DNA of 64,000 bases, taken from assembly GCF_041381155.1 (NCBI RefSeq), contig NC_091139.1, forward strand, positions 9,920,383 to 9,984,382. The letters run 5' to 3'. Shown here piece after piece: positions 13,977 through 25,479 of this stretch. The translations under genes were made by a program, and so were the position numbers. Origin of the DNA: Argopecten irradians. Taxonomy: Eukaryota > Mollusca > Bivalvia > Pectinida > Pectinidae. Numbering within the stretch: position 1 is the first letter of the stretch; each line of letters starts with the position of its first letter. Below the pieces are notes generated by a model, which had not been told where the DNA came from, made no database searches, and saw nothing but the letters and a program-made list of their open reading frames with translations.

Positions 13977-14803
13977 AAATATTCAAATTAGGTCATTGTT
14001 TACGATCACAACTACATCTCTGTCTTAGTAAACACGTGAATCGGAAGGACGATCGCCGTTCAGACTCAGGCCTATTTAAAATTCACTGCAAACGTTTACA
14101 TATCAAATTTGTTCATAAACAGAAGAATTTACGTACATTCTTCTCAGCCAAATGAGCAAACGATCGTGATTTAACTTCAACGTGCCGACATCATGCACTG
14201 ATGCAATTGTTTGTAACATCGTTACGCACATGTGTAGGAAAATGGCGCCGGGTTGAAGCCATACTTTCACATTTTCACACCGCGTCGTGTTTGGGAATTT
14301 GATCGGTATTGCTATTGATACGACGATAGTTTGATAATATTTCAGATCTTAATCCAAGTATTAACTGCATTAAAACATCGTAGCAAGTATTTTTGTATCC
14401 AGAGTAAAATACGAAACTTTGCGGCTAATCATATTATACTGACTGCGTAAACAAAACATGGCGGCCGAAAAGTAAAGCATGGTTTCTCCAACTGATCGTG
14501 AACTACAGGTACGTTACGTTCACAAATAAACATATTTGAAACTGTAAATGCCTTAAGTAGATATTTTAGGTAATGATTGTATTGAGTTAGAATCCACGAC
14601 TGCAGAAACGATCTGCATCAATGACCAATATCTTTGACGATTCATGTAAAAAATGACAAGCCGTACGAACACTAAAACGTGTTGACCATGCCGATAGGAA
14701 GTGTTCATAGAAACATATATCGGCGTATTTAGCTGAAAATAGCCTCCAATTAAATATGAGCACTGTTCACAATTCTTATTTATTGATAAAATCAATATTG
14801 ATA

Positions 14804-15023
14804 GGGGCCGCGGTGGCCGAGTGGTTAAGATGTCCCGACATATTACCACAAGCCCTCCACCTCTGGGATGCGGGTTCGAATCCTATGTGGGGCAGTTGCC
14901 AGGTACTGACCGCTGGCCGGTGGTTTTTCTCCGGGTACTCCGGCTTTCCTCCACCAACAAACCTGGCACGTCCTTACATGACCCTGGCTGTTAATAGGAC
15001 GTAAAACTAAACAAACCAAACCA
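14804..15023 (+). mobile_element. tRNA-derived SINE
   Basis: The 5' part is tRNA-like (Ser/Leu type) with an RNA polymerase III A box (GTGGCCGAGTGGTTAAG) and B box (GGGTTCGAATCC). It is followed by a central domain with CTCCGGGTACTCCGG and CCTCCACCAACAAACCTGGC, and a tail TAATAGGACGTAAAACTAAAC. It is flanked by TATTGATA on both sides, a likely target duplication. The central domain resembles widespread animal SINE cores (a MetaSINE-like domain is my guess). A second, partial copy lies at 36501-36612 on the other strand. Confidence 0.87.
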
Positions 15024-15385
15024 AAATTTTTTTATTGATAATTAAATTAAATCACCCGTGAATTAACTTGAATTAAATGACAAAAATAACAAGCACACAA
15101 ACAGTTGTTTACTACGTGATTTTTCTATGCCGATAAAACAAACAAAAAGAAGTTCCGATACAAAATCATTTTGATGATATCTTTAATTACTCCATTGCTC
15201 AAATCCATCATCCAGTGAACTGAAAAATAGGTGGGGGGTCTTATTTGCAGACATCCCCCCTAAGTCTGAAAATGTGTCAAAATAGGTGGGGGGTCTTATT
15301 TGCGGGAGGGGTCTTATTTGCGGTGAAATACGGTAACAACAGTGTCCCGATAACAGATAAGATATACGTTAAAACAAACAATATA

Positions 15386-16289
15386 CAGTCAAACCTCGAT
15401 GTATCAATGAAATTAGACCAATGTTGTTTTTCCATGACCAACTGTGGTATTTGTGTACATGTTGTCTCCGTTCCGTAAACTTTATACTCATTGTATTTAC
15501 CACAAGCAAAACAAAATAAAAACGAAGTATGCAATTAATCACATGTATTGCTATCCATATGTATATTATAAACAAGACTTACGTGTACAAGGCCTAACCC
15601 TTGTACATGTGTTCATTTGGTGACTATTTGAGCTATGGTTAATATTACGGAATGAATATAAAAAACGAAAACACATTGAAAAACAAAACTAAAAAGATGG
15701 AACCGAAAGCCCTACAACACCTACAAAATACTTCAATTTAGAATGATCGATTTGCTCCAGTAAACATGCCAAAGTTTTGTGATGTAACAGTTTTGAGTAT
15801 GAGTTACTAATAATATGGCTCGCTATTTACCGCTACCAATGGCGGCTGCGAACATCAAAAACGACCAACGGTATCTTTGCCGTACTAATGATTTAATAAC
15901 GCAGCATGTAAAAACAAAACACCGGGTATCCACCTGATCAGTGATATCAATTATCTTGATGATATGAAGCAAGCAACACAAGCTGTCATAATCCCTACTG
16001 TCCTGCGTCGCGAGACAGCTAGGCATGACAGCATGCCGCGGGGTATCAGCGAACACCTGATCTGAACAGGTAAATTTTATTCGAATCATCAAGTGTCAGT
16101 TACCTATGATTCTATAACAAATGGTCCATGAAAAAAGTTCAATACATCGAGAACTTCGATTCATAAAACTTCGATTCATACATGGGTTAGTTAGTAATGT
16201 TATATAGTGAAGAAATTCGGGACCAAACAAAAAGTTTGATACAGCGAGATATTTGATTCATCGGAGTTCGAATCATCGAGGTTTGACTG
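15386..16289. mobile_element. TA-flanked TIR element (pogo/Tigger-like ends)
   Basis: The termini are CAGTCAAACCTCGATG and its reverse complement, with TA on both sides. Inside are AT-rich sequence and subterminal repeats (GATTCAT, TCGAATCATCGAGG). CAG...CTG ends with TA duplication fit the pogo/Tigger group. At 0.9 kb with no transposase frame it is non-autonomous. Confidence 0.75.
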
Positions 16290-16420
16290 TACTTATTATA
16301 TTACAAATTCATCAAAGACAAATAATTAAGATTTGGTTCGCAAACCTTTCCTTGAACCAACTTGAGCTACAATACTTATCCTATTTCTAAGTTTATTGAT
16401 ACATGTAAAACAAAAACAAA

Positions 16421-19150
16421 CAAGAGGCCCAAGAGGCCTTGACGGTCACCTGAGTGCTGATACAGAATGAGCATTGCAAAGTTGGTTCAAATCTGTAAAA
16501 AGTATTTATGAATTAGAATAAACTTAAGATGAACCTTCGTATTAGTATTTTTATTTTCTGTTTTTCATTTTGATAGTTAGTGTATTTTCCTACCAAACAT
16601 TATACTTAAAATTCCAATTTGCTTTGCCAACGTTAAACAACAAAACCAAACTAGAAGTCAGTCAGTGTCAGTGATTTCATAAATTTCACTTTTTAATCTA
16701 TGAAGATTATTTGGTTCCATCAAACCTGTGAATTCAGAAGAAGATTTTTTTTTTAAATTTTAGCCATTTTGACCCATTTTGTCCTCCCCCTCTGGTCCCT
16801 GGGGATCAGCCAAGACCAATATGGATATGGTGTTAAAATGCTATTTAAGGCTAATAATTCTTACCCTTGAGTTTGACTCATTTTCTATGAAAACTAAGCA
16901 AATAATGTTCATATATGTGTTTTTCCTATATTAACTACAGTCAAACCTGTCTATAACGACCACTGAAGGAGTGACAGAAAAACGGTCACTATAAACAGGT
17001 TGCCTTTATAAACAGGTTGGGGCTTTCGTGCCAATCAGCGAGCCAGTAAATAAAACTTAATTATATTAATGCAAAACAGGCCTGCAATTGGATACTTATA
17101 TATTTATTGCCATGCATTATTTAAGAAAAGATATTTGTGTTCTTTTTTATTTTTTCAATGTTTGGATGGGACTTTCAAATGCAATCGGAAATTTAGATCA
17201 TAACAAAATCAACTAGTTTGATATATAATAGATTTTTTTTCAGCTATGAACATAATCATTCCCTAAATTCTGACTTCACATGGCCTGGAATTATCTGTGC
17301 AAGATTATTTTCAGACAATGTATGCGTGTAAAAGATCGAATTTGAGGCGTTTTCTCACAGTATATAACTTCAAAACTATTAAAATCACAATGCAGGTACA
17401 CATATTAAATTTCATAATAGCATTTCTACCAAGTAATGTGGCCGTATTTAATTGATGAATACATCAAGTTACATTGGGCGAATATCCGACTGACTCAAAT
17501 CGTTAAGAAATCGAACGTAAATTTATAAGACTAATTTGAAATAGGTTAAGTACAGGCCATTTCTTAGTAAAAAAACATTGTTAAATATTGACAATAAATA
17601 ACGGAACACATTAAATAAATCAGCATGTTTTATTTTGTCTACCGTATCATCCAAGTTGTGGCTTCAAAATCATGCTTTACGAGTGATATTTTCATGCACA
17701 TGGCGTTCGCGACCAAACATAATTTCAGTCTTTGATAGGCATAAACGGTCGTTAAAAACTTCCATCCTCAAGTCGGCAACCATATTTGTACCTTAAATGT
17801 TACGACCGCTAGGTTATAAACCATATGGTCCTGTATAAACAATTCATAGCATGGGCTTCAGTAATGGATGCCATTTGCTTAACTAAGGGAGTTAATTACC
17901 GGAAGTAGGTCAAAGGGACGCTACTACACACACACACACACACACTGTACTTGGTACCTCGGCGAACGGTCGTTATGCACAGTGCCATTATATAGTAAAA
18001 ACGCAAGGGGAAGCCAAAAAGCGGTCGTTATAGAAAGGCGGTCGTTATATACACGCGGTAGAGCAGGTTTGACTGTATAGTAAATTTGACTCCCTCCCTA
18101 GGGGAAAATCTGAGATCCCAGGGCCATGAAATTCACGCATTTTGTATAGGGCCTTAAGACCTTTCAATCTAAGAAGAGTATTTGATTCTACCAGTTTCAG
18201 AATTTCAGAAGACTATTTTTGAAGTTTTAGCCTATTTGACCCCTTTTGGCCCCACCCCCCTAAGGTCCCTGGGGGTCAAGTCATGGAAAATTTGTTAATA
18301 GGATTAAATGGCAGTCTCATAGGGATAATTCTGACAACATTTGACTAATTTTCTATTATAAATGACCAAACAATGTTCAAAAATGTGTTTTCTCTTTATA
18401 AACTATAGTCAACTTAACCTCCTCCCCCATGTGGAAACCTGACCTCAGGGTCATATTATTAATAATTTTTGTTGAGGGCCTTAAGACCTTCCAATCTATG
18501 AAGAGTATATGGTTCCATCATATCTGTGAATTCAGAAGCAGATTTTTGAAGTTTTAGCCTATTTGACCCCTTTTGGTCCGGCCCCTCTGGCCCCTGGGGG
18601 TCAGCCAGGACTAATATGAATATGATGTTAATATGCTATTTCAAGCTAATAATTCTAACCCAGTTTGCCTAATTTCCTATGAAAAATAAAAAAAACAATA
18701 TTCATATATGTGTTTTTCATATTTAACTATAGTAAACTTAACCCCCCTCCCCAGGGGGAAACACAAGACCCCAGGGTCATATAATTCACAATTTTTTTTA
18801 AAGGACCTTAAGACCTTTACATCTATGAAGAGTATTTGATTCTACCAGTTCCAAAATTTCAGAAGAAGATTTTTGAAGTTTTAGCCTATTTGACCCTTTA
18901 TGGCCCCGTCCCTAAGGCCCCTGTGGGTCAGTCATGGAAAATTTGTTAATAGGATTAAATGGCATCTCATAGGGATAATTCTGACAACATTTGACTAATA
19001 TTCTATTATAAATGACAAAAAAATTCTCAAAAATGTGTTTTCCCTATATAGACTAAAGTAAACTTAACCCCCTCCTCAGGGGGAAACCTGAGACCCCATG
19101 GTCATATAGTTCACTATTTTTGTAGAGGGCCTTGAAATATTCTAACCATA
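16421..19150 (+). mobile_element. Pearl-like element, family C (3' end not seen)
   Basis: It begins CAAGAGGCCCAAGAGGCCTT, then GACGGTCACCTGAG, in the layout of families A and B. The core has long units of about 325-330 bp, recognised by GATTTTTGAAGTTTTAGCC (near 16745, 18210, 18535 and 18865) followed by a C-rich stretch and CCTGGGGGTCA. The first unit is split by a TA-flanked element at 16938-18075. No microsatellite or 3' hairpin is visible before a family A element starts at 19171. Confidence 0.72.
16938..18075. mobile_element. TA-flanked TIR element inserted in family C
   Basis: The ends are CAGTCAAACCTG and its reverse complement, each with inner GTCGTTATA / TATAACGAC motifs, flanked by TA. 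Sister units of the host array show the uninterrupted sequence (AACTATAGTAAACTTAACCC near 18725), so both boundaries are confirmed by an empty site. It contains a short (CA)n run near 17921-17945 and no transposase. Confidence 0.83.
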
Positions 19151-19170
19151 AAACATATTACCCAAATTAA

Positions 19171-21957
19171 CAAGAGGCCAAGAGGGCCTGTATCGCTCAC
19201 CTGGTTTGTAATGCCAAGTAATATTCTGAATACAGGTTCATTGTTTCTTTTCTGAAGGAATTTAATATTAACCTCTAAGTCCCCTATTGGGCCCCACCAA
19301 AATTAATACAAGTTCTGTCCTCCTTCCCCAAAGGATGTTTGTGGCCACATTTGGTTACAATCCATGCAGAACTCTAGGACAAGTAGTGATTTATAGGATT
19401 TACCTCTATTTCCCCTATTGGGCCCGCCCCTCCTGCCCCCGGTGGGTCAGAGCCAAAATTTATCAAGTTCTTTTCCCCTGCCCCCGGGGGGTCAGAGCCA
19501 ATATTATACAAGTTCTTTTCCCCTTCCCCAAAGGATGTTTGTGGCCAAATTTGGTTACAATCCATGCAGAACTCTATCACTAGTAGCAATTTAAAGAATT
19601 TACCTCTATTTCCCCTATTGGGCCCGACCCCTCCTGCCCCCGGGGAACCAGAGCCAAAATTTATACAAGTTCTGTTCCCCTTCCCCGAGGATGTTTGTGG
19701 CCAAATTTGGTTACATTCCATTCAGAACTCTATGACTAGTAGCGATTTAAAGGATATACCTCTATTTCCCCTATTGGGCTACACCCCTCCTGCCCCAGGG
19801 GGGTCAGGGTCAATATTTTTGCAAAATCTGATCCCCTTCCCCTAAGGAAGTTTCTGGCCAAATTTGGTTACAATCCATGCAGAAGTCTAGGACAAGTAGC
19901 AATTTATAGGATTTACCTCTATTACCCCTTTTGGGCCCCACCCCTCCTGCCCCCGGGGGGTCAGGGTCACCATTTATGCAAAATCTGATCCCATTCCCCT
20001 AAGGAAGTTTCTGGCCAAATTTGGTTGCAATCCATGCAGTACTCTAGGACAAGTAGCGATTTATAGGATTTACCTCTATTACCCTATTGGGCCTCGCCCC
20101 ACCTGTCCCAGGAAGGTCAGGGTCACCATTTATGCAAAATCTAATCCCCTTCCCCTAAGGAAAGTTTCTGGCCAAATTTGGTTGCAATCCATGCAGAAGT
20201 CTAGGACAAGTAGCAATTTATAGGATTTACCTCTATTACCCCTTTTGGGCCCCACCCCTCCTGCCCCCGGGGGGTCAGGGTCACCATTTATGCAAAATCT
20301 GATCCCCTTCCCCTAAGGAAGTTTCTGGCCAAATTTGGTTGCACTCCATGCAGTACTCTAGGACAAGTAGCGATTTATAGGATTTACCTCTATTACCCCT
20401 ATTGGGCCTCGCCCCACCTGTCCCAGGAAGGTCAGGGTCACCATTTATGCAAAATCTAATCCCCTTCCCCTAAGGAAGTTTCTGGCCAAATTTGGTTGCA
20501 ATCCATGCAGAACTCTAGGACAAGTAGCGATTTATAGGATTTACCTCTATTACCCTTATTGGGCCCCGCCCCTCCTGCCCCAGGGGGGTCAGGGTCACCA
20601 TTTATGCAAAATCTGATCCCCTTCATCAAGGAAGTTTCTGGCCAAATTTGGTTGCAATCCATGCAGAACTCTACGACAAGTAGCAATTGATAGGATTTAC
20701 CTCTATTACCCCTATTGAGCCCTCCCCTCCTGCCCCAGGGGAGTCAGGGTCACCATTTATACAAAATCTGATCCCCTTCCCCTAAGGAAGTTTCTGGCCA
20801 AATTTGGTTGCAATCCATGCAGAACTCTAGGACAAGTAGCGATTTATAGGATTTACCTCTATTACCCTTATTTGGCCCCGCCCCTCCTGCCCCTGGGGGG
20901 GGTCAGGGTCACCATTTATGCAAAATCTGTTCCCCTTCCCCAAAGGATGTTGCTAGCTAAATTTGGTTGCAATCCATGCAGAACTCTAGGACAAGTAGCG
21001 ATTTATAGGATTTACCTCTATTACCCCTATTGGGCCCCGCCCCACCTGCCCCTGGGGGGGTCAGGGTCACCATTTATGCAAAATCTGATCCCCTTCCCCT
21101 AAGGAAGTTTCTGGCCAAATTTGGTTGCAATCCATGCAGAACTCTAGGAAAAGTAGCGATTTATAGGATTTACCTCTATTACCCCTATTGGGCCCCGCCC
21201 CTCCTGCCCCAGGGAAGGTCAGGGTCACCATTTATGCAAAATCTGATCCCCTTCCTCAAGGAAGTTTCTGGCCAAATTTGGTTGCAATCCATGGTGAACT
21301 CTACGACAAGTAGCAATTGATAGGATTTACCTCTATTACCCCTATTGAGCCCCGCCCCTCCTGCCCCAGGGGGGTCAGGGTCACCATTTATGCAAAATCT
21401 GATCCCCTTCCCCTAAGGAAGTTTCTGGCCAAAGTTGGTTGCAATCCATGCAGAACTCTAGGACAAGTAGCGATTTATAGGATTTACCTCTATTACCCTT
21501 ATTTGGCCCCGCCCCTCCTGCCCCTGGGGGGGTCAGGGTCACCATTTATGCAAAATCTGTTCCCATTCCCCAAAGGATGTTGCTGGCCAAAGTTGGTTGC
21601 AATCCATGCAGAAGTCTAGGACAAGTAGCAATTTATAGGATTTACCTCTATAACCCCTATTGGGCCCCGCCCCTCCTGCCCCAGGGGGGTTAGGGTCACC
21701 ATTTATGCAAAATCTGATCCCCTTCCCCTAAGGAAGTTTCTGGCCAAATTTGGTTGCAATCCATGCAGAACTCTAGGACAAGTAGCGATTTATAGGATTT
21801 ACCTCTATTGGGCCCCGCTCCTCCTGCCCCAGGGGGGTCAGGGTCACCATTTATGCAAAATCTGTTCCCCTTCCCCAAAGGATGTTTGTCGCCAAATTTG
21901 GTAATATTCCATTCAGAACTCTATGACTAGTAGCGATTTAAACGATATACAGAGGAC
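19171..21957 (+). mobile_element. Pearl-like element, family A, long array, 3' end missing
   Basis: It starts CAAGAGGCCAAGAGGGCCTG then TATCGCTCACCTGG. About 17 units of about 157 bp follow. Up to about 19790 the units are of the type at 5852-7481 (CAAAATTTATACAAGTTCTG); after that a second subtype dominates (GGGTCACCATTTATGCAAAA, CCCTAAGGAAGTTTCTGG). The array stops where a TA-flanked element begins at 21960, and no microsatellite or 3' hairpin is found beyond it. Confidence 0.8.
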
Positions 21958-21959
21958 TC

Positions 21960-24368
21960 CACATAATGGAATAACGGTTATTCGAATATTTCGGTTATTT
22001 GCATAAAATTCTGCAGTCCCGATTTTTTCCTTCTTTATCTTTGTTTTTCAACTCCGTGTATTTGCATAGACTTTTACATGATCTCCGGTTATTTGAATAA
22101 AATATTTGGGAAATTCTAAAAATAAAATCGAATGTCTTTCAATTTTGCAATGTATTTTTAGCGAAATTCGCCGATATATGTTTCAAGATACTTCGCTCTT
22201 ACTAGAAATCATCCTGGTAACAGATTAACGTTATAGTATGGCTTGTTATTTTATGCATGAATCTGCAAAGGTATTCGACGCTGTTACGATTTACATCAGC
22301 AGCGGTTGATCATAACTTTAGTATATTCACTGACTCAAACATCTAATTAAAGCATTTGCACTTTCAAATATGTTTATTTATTAACGTAACGTACCTTAGT
22401 TCGCGATCGGTTGGAGAAACCATGCTTCCTTACAACAATCGCCATTCATGAGTAGTTTCGTTCAACCAGAGTCTTGTTGACTACGACAGACATGTGCGTA
22501 TCAAGCGTCTCGTTGAACGAGACATAAAAGCATGCAAAGTCGGCGTGCAATGACTACCGCAAGTTTCGTACAGTATGTAAGCTTAGGATACAAAAGATAC
22601 TTGCTACGTTAATTGTTTCATTGCTACTTAAATATGCATTAATTTCTGAAATGTTATCAAGCTATTCGCCGCATAGATCGTTACAGGGAGAATTCTCAAA
22701 AGACATTTAGGTCGAGTGAACGCATGGCTTCATCACCTGCCGCCATTTTCGAATTCATATGCACATGTGTAAAAGCAACACTAGGCCTACTAGTTGATCG
22801 GCACTTTGAAGTTTAATCACGATCGTAAGTTCATTTTGCCAGGCAAATGTACGTAAATTTGTATATTATTTAGGTTTAGAATTGTAGACACAAATCCAAT
22901 CCTGTTTAGTAGAATCTAATTGCATTTGATATCGATCGACGTGTCGATCTAACGTCGTTTAGCTGTTTCTCAAATATTCACGTGTCGATCTAACGTAAAC
23001 AAGATAATATTGGAATATTTTTTGTTATTAAACAATTAAAATTGGACATGTAGGTTCCCCTAGGGCCCTAGTTGTGCATATTGCATTTTGGGACCAATCG
23101 ATGTCAACAAGATGGCCGACTGGCGGCCATCTTGGATTTTTGATAGTTAAAGTTTGTTACCGCTATTTACAGAAAGTTTTTGAAGGGATCTTTCTCAAAT
23201 TTCATATGTTGGTTCTCCTTGGGCCCTAGTTGTGCATATTGCATTTTGGGACCAATCGGTCAACAAGATGGCCGACTGGCGGCCATCTTGGATTTTGATA
23301 GTTAAAGTTTGTTACCGCTATTTCTCAGAAAGTGCTGAAGGGATCTTTCTCAAATTTTTCATATGTTGGTTCTCCTTGGGCCCTAGTTGTGCATATTGCA
23401 TTTTGGGACCAATCGGTCAACAAGATGGCCGACTGGCGGCCATCTTGGATTTTGATAGTTAAAGTTTGTTTACTTTACGCTATTTCCCAGAAAGTATACT
23501 GAAAGGATCTTTCTTCTCAAATTTCATATATAGGTTTCCCCTAGGGCCCTAGTTGTGCATAATTGCATTTTGGGACCAATCAGTCAACAAGATGGCCGAC
23601 CAATAACCGACGGCCATCTTGGGATTTTTGATAGTATAAAGTTTGTTACCGCTATTTCTCAGAAAGTACTGAAGGGATCTCTCTCAAATTTCATATGCAT
23701 GTTCCCTTGAACCGTAGCTGTGCATATTGCATTTTGGGAGTGATCGGTCAACAAGATAGCCGACCGGCGGCCATCTTGGATTTTTGATAGTTAAAGTTTG
23801 TTACCGCTAATTTCTCAGAAAGTACTGAAGGGATCTTCTCTCAATTTCATATATGTAGATTCCCCTACGACCCTATTGTGCATATTGCATTTTGGGACAA
23901 ATCGTCCAGCAAGAAGATGATAAAGCACGACAGGTAGCCATCTTGAATTTTGATAATTGAAGTTTGTTACTGCTACATATCTCAGAAAGTACTGAAAGGA
24001 TCTTTCTCAAGGTTCATATATATAGTATGTAGTAAAAGTTTGAAAAGCAGGGAAAAGATCCCTCTTTCTGTTGTCAGACATAGATCATTCTTTGGTGGGC
24101 GCCAAGATCCCTCTGGGATCTCTTGTTGTTATTAAACAATTAAAATCGATTTACAGCTTCGATAAAATAATTACTTGTTGTTCGTTTTAAGTGTAAAAAA
24201 TTTACGTATTTATCAAAAAAAAACGAAACGATATCTATTTGCCTATTCACATACATATTTGTGGGGTCAAACGGAGGTGCCAAATGTCATCTCCGCCTAT
24301 TCGAATACTCCGGTTATTTGCATATTTTCTTCTGGAAAATGACCTATGCAAATAAGCGGAATCCTCTG
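21960..24368. mobile_element. TA-flanked TIR element carrying a family B copy
   Basis: The left end CAGAGGACTCCACATAATGG and the right end (reverse complement CAGAGGATTCCGCTTATTTG) share an 11-bp inverted repeat with one mismatch, and TA flanks both. The repeated motif of ATTCGAATA and GGTTATTTGCATA near both ends supports a pogo/Tigger-like subterminal layout. The left interior (about 22385-22850) is homologous in reverse to 14120-14530 of the element at 11690-15333. A family B element sits at 23043-24125. No transposase frame remains. Confidence 0.75.
23043..24125 (-). mobile_element. Pearl-like element, family B, minus strand, 3'-truncated
   Basis: Read on the minus strand, it starts with the CAAGAGATCCC/GGGATC hairpin and GGCGCCCACC at the right edge and holds about six units with CCAAGATGG. 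It has lost the GGAC tract and the 3' hairpin. A 21-bp direct repeat beginning TTGTTATTAAACAATTAAAA flanks it exactly (23022-23042 and 24126-24146). Confidence 0.8.
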
Positions 24369-24579
24369 TACTTCACACCAGTGAAAATATTAATTTTGAT
24401 AAAACTCACTTTTGGAACGCAGCATTGACAGTGGAAGTACCATTTTGATTGTTACGTCATTAGTTTGTGTGTGAAAATATCATATTTTTGTGTAGAAATT
24501 TGTCATTATGTTCACAAAAATACAATGTAAGAATTGCAATGGCAAATAACTCAGTAAATTGAATCGAGAAAACAAATGT

Positions 24580-24760
24580 AATAAACTCCTTTTACCTAAG
24601 TTACAATCAGAGACAATGAGAAAGTCATTCAGCTACTCTGGAGCTGTATCTTGGAATAATCTTCCACTTGATATAACACACTCCACACACCCTTGTAACT
24701 TTTAAGCAAAAGTTAAGAAATTATTTACTATCAAACTTGATAATCTAAATGCATTATTAA
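24580..24760 (+). pseudogene. LINE reverse-transcriptase C-terminal fragment
   Basis: In one frame from about 24583 the translation includes KSFSYSGAVSWNNLP, the conserved C-terminal stretch seen downstream of the polymerase domain in many non-LTR retrotransposons, followed by a stop and AKVKKLF, where intact copies usually read on. Only this tail survives. It lies between the transposon nest and ORC1 and is presumably dead. Confidence 0.7.
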
Positions 24761-24820
24761 TTTACATTATGCTTAATATATGTTACCTATATCAAAACAG
24801 TTCCTATTATTTCGTTTAAA

Positions 24821-25175
24821 AGGGCCACTACCTTTCCGAAAACGGGTTTTATTTTTTTTTAAACAGGAATGTAAAACGGGATCAATAATTTTGTAGAGTC
24901 GCAGAAGTTATTAACTATACGTATACTAGCAAACTTATCATCACCTCCAGAACTGTTTAGTTAGAATAAATAAAATGTTAATTTTCATAACGCGGGGTCG
25001 TTTTATGTTTCCCGCTGTCATCCTAAATGCCGCGCGGTAGTTGACTATCACTGCGCCAGACCGCAAAACAGCGAAATGAATCTCCATTGTTATCGTACAT
25101 TAGATAGGAAATCTTGCATATGTTTGGTGTTGTAACCTCATCTTAAGCCATTGATATATATTTTCTTTTGTTATT
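24821..25175 (+). repeat. Dispersed repeat (CACTACCTTTCCGAAA family)
   Basis: It starts with AGGGCCACTACCTTTCCGAA next to TTTAAA and continues through TTTTATGTTTCCCGCTGTCA and TTTGGTGTTGTAA. Related copies are at 41806-42190 (same strand) and 51700-51837 (opposite strand). The TTAA at the edge suggests a TTAA-targeting MITE, but the second terminus is not clear. Confidence 0.65.
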
Positions 25176-25479
25176 AATGTTTTTAGAGAACCTTTAAAAT
25201 AGTACTATAAATAGTAATATGTGTTTCATTTCACTTTGTTTCTTGATGAATACCGGTTTGTGTTTTTAATATAATTATATGGAAGATTTCATGCTCTAAA
25301 GTATTATTATTATTATTATAAATAGAATATTTCATGTTTCTTGATTGAAATGGAAACTTCTATGTATGTTCTTTTCATACTCATTTCTTTATCAGTAGTC
25401 AGTATAATGTATAATGTATGTCAAATAAGGTATATACAATACATATCCTCTAAATCATGTCTCACTTTTCTTACTTCAG

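Larger units (their letters stand above)
11690..15333. mobile_element. TA-flanked TIR element with nested insertions
   Basis: A perfect inverted repeat of 26 bp closes this 3.6-kb block. The left end begins CCGTATTTCACCGCAAATAA and runs to GACCCC at 11715; the right end is its reverse complement, ending at 15333. Both ends are flanked by TA, the target duplication of Tc1/mariner/pogo-type elements. No transposase frame survives. Inside lie a family B pearl-like element (12097-13976) and a SINE (14804-15023). The part at about 14120-14530 is homologous, inverted, to the TIR element at 21960-24368, although the terminal repeats of the two differ. Confidence 0.8.

Noticed and set aside
14804..14895. 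Possible true tRNA gene with A and B boxes
   Set aside because: The tRNA-like part continues into a SINE body and tail flanked by a short duplication, and a second SINE fragment exists at 36501-36612.
25341..25479. Apparent N terminus of ORC1 (MIEMETSMYVLF...)
   Set aside because: It is AT-rich, hydrophobic by chance, unlike any ORC1 N terminus, and ends at a good polypyrimidine tract and acceptor; it is intron read-through.
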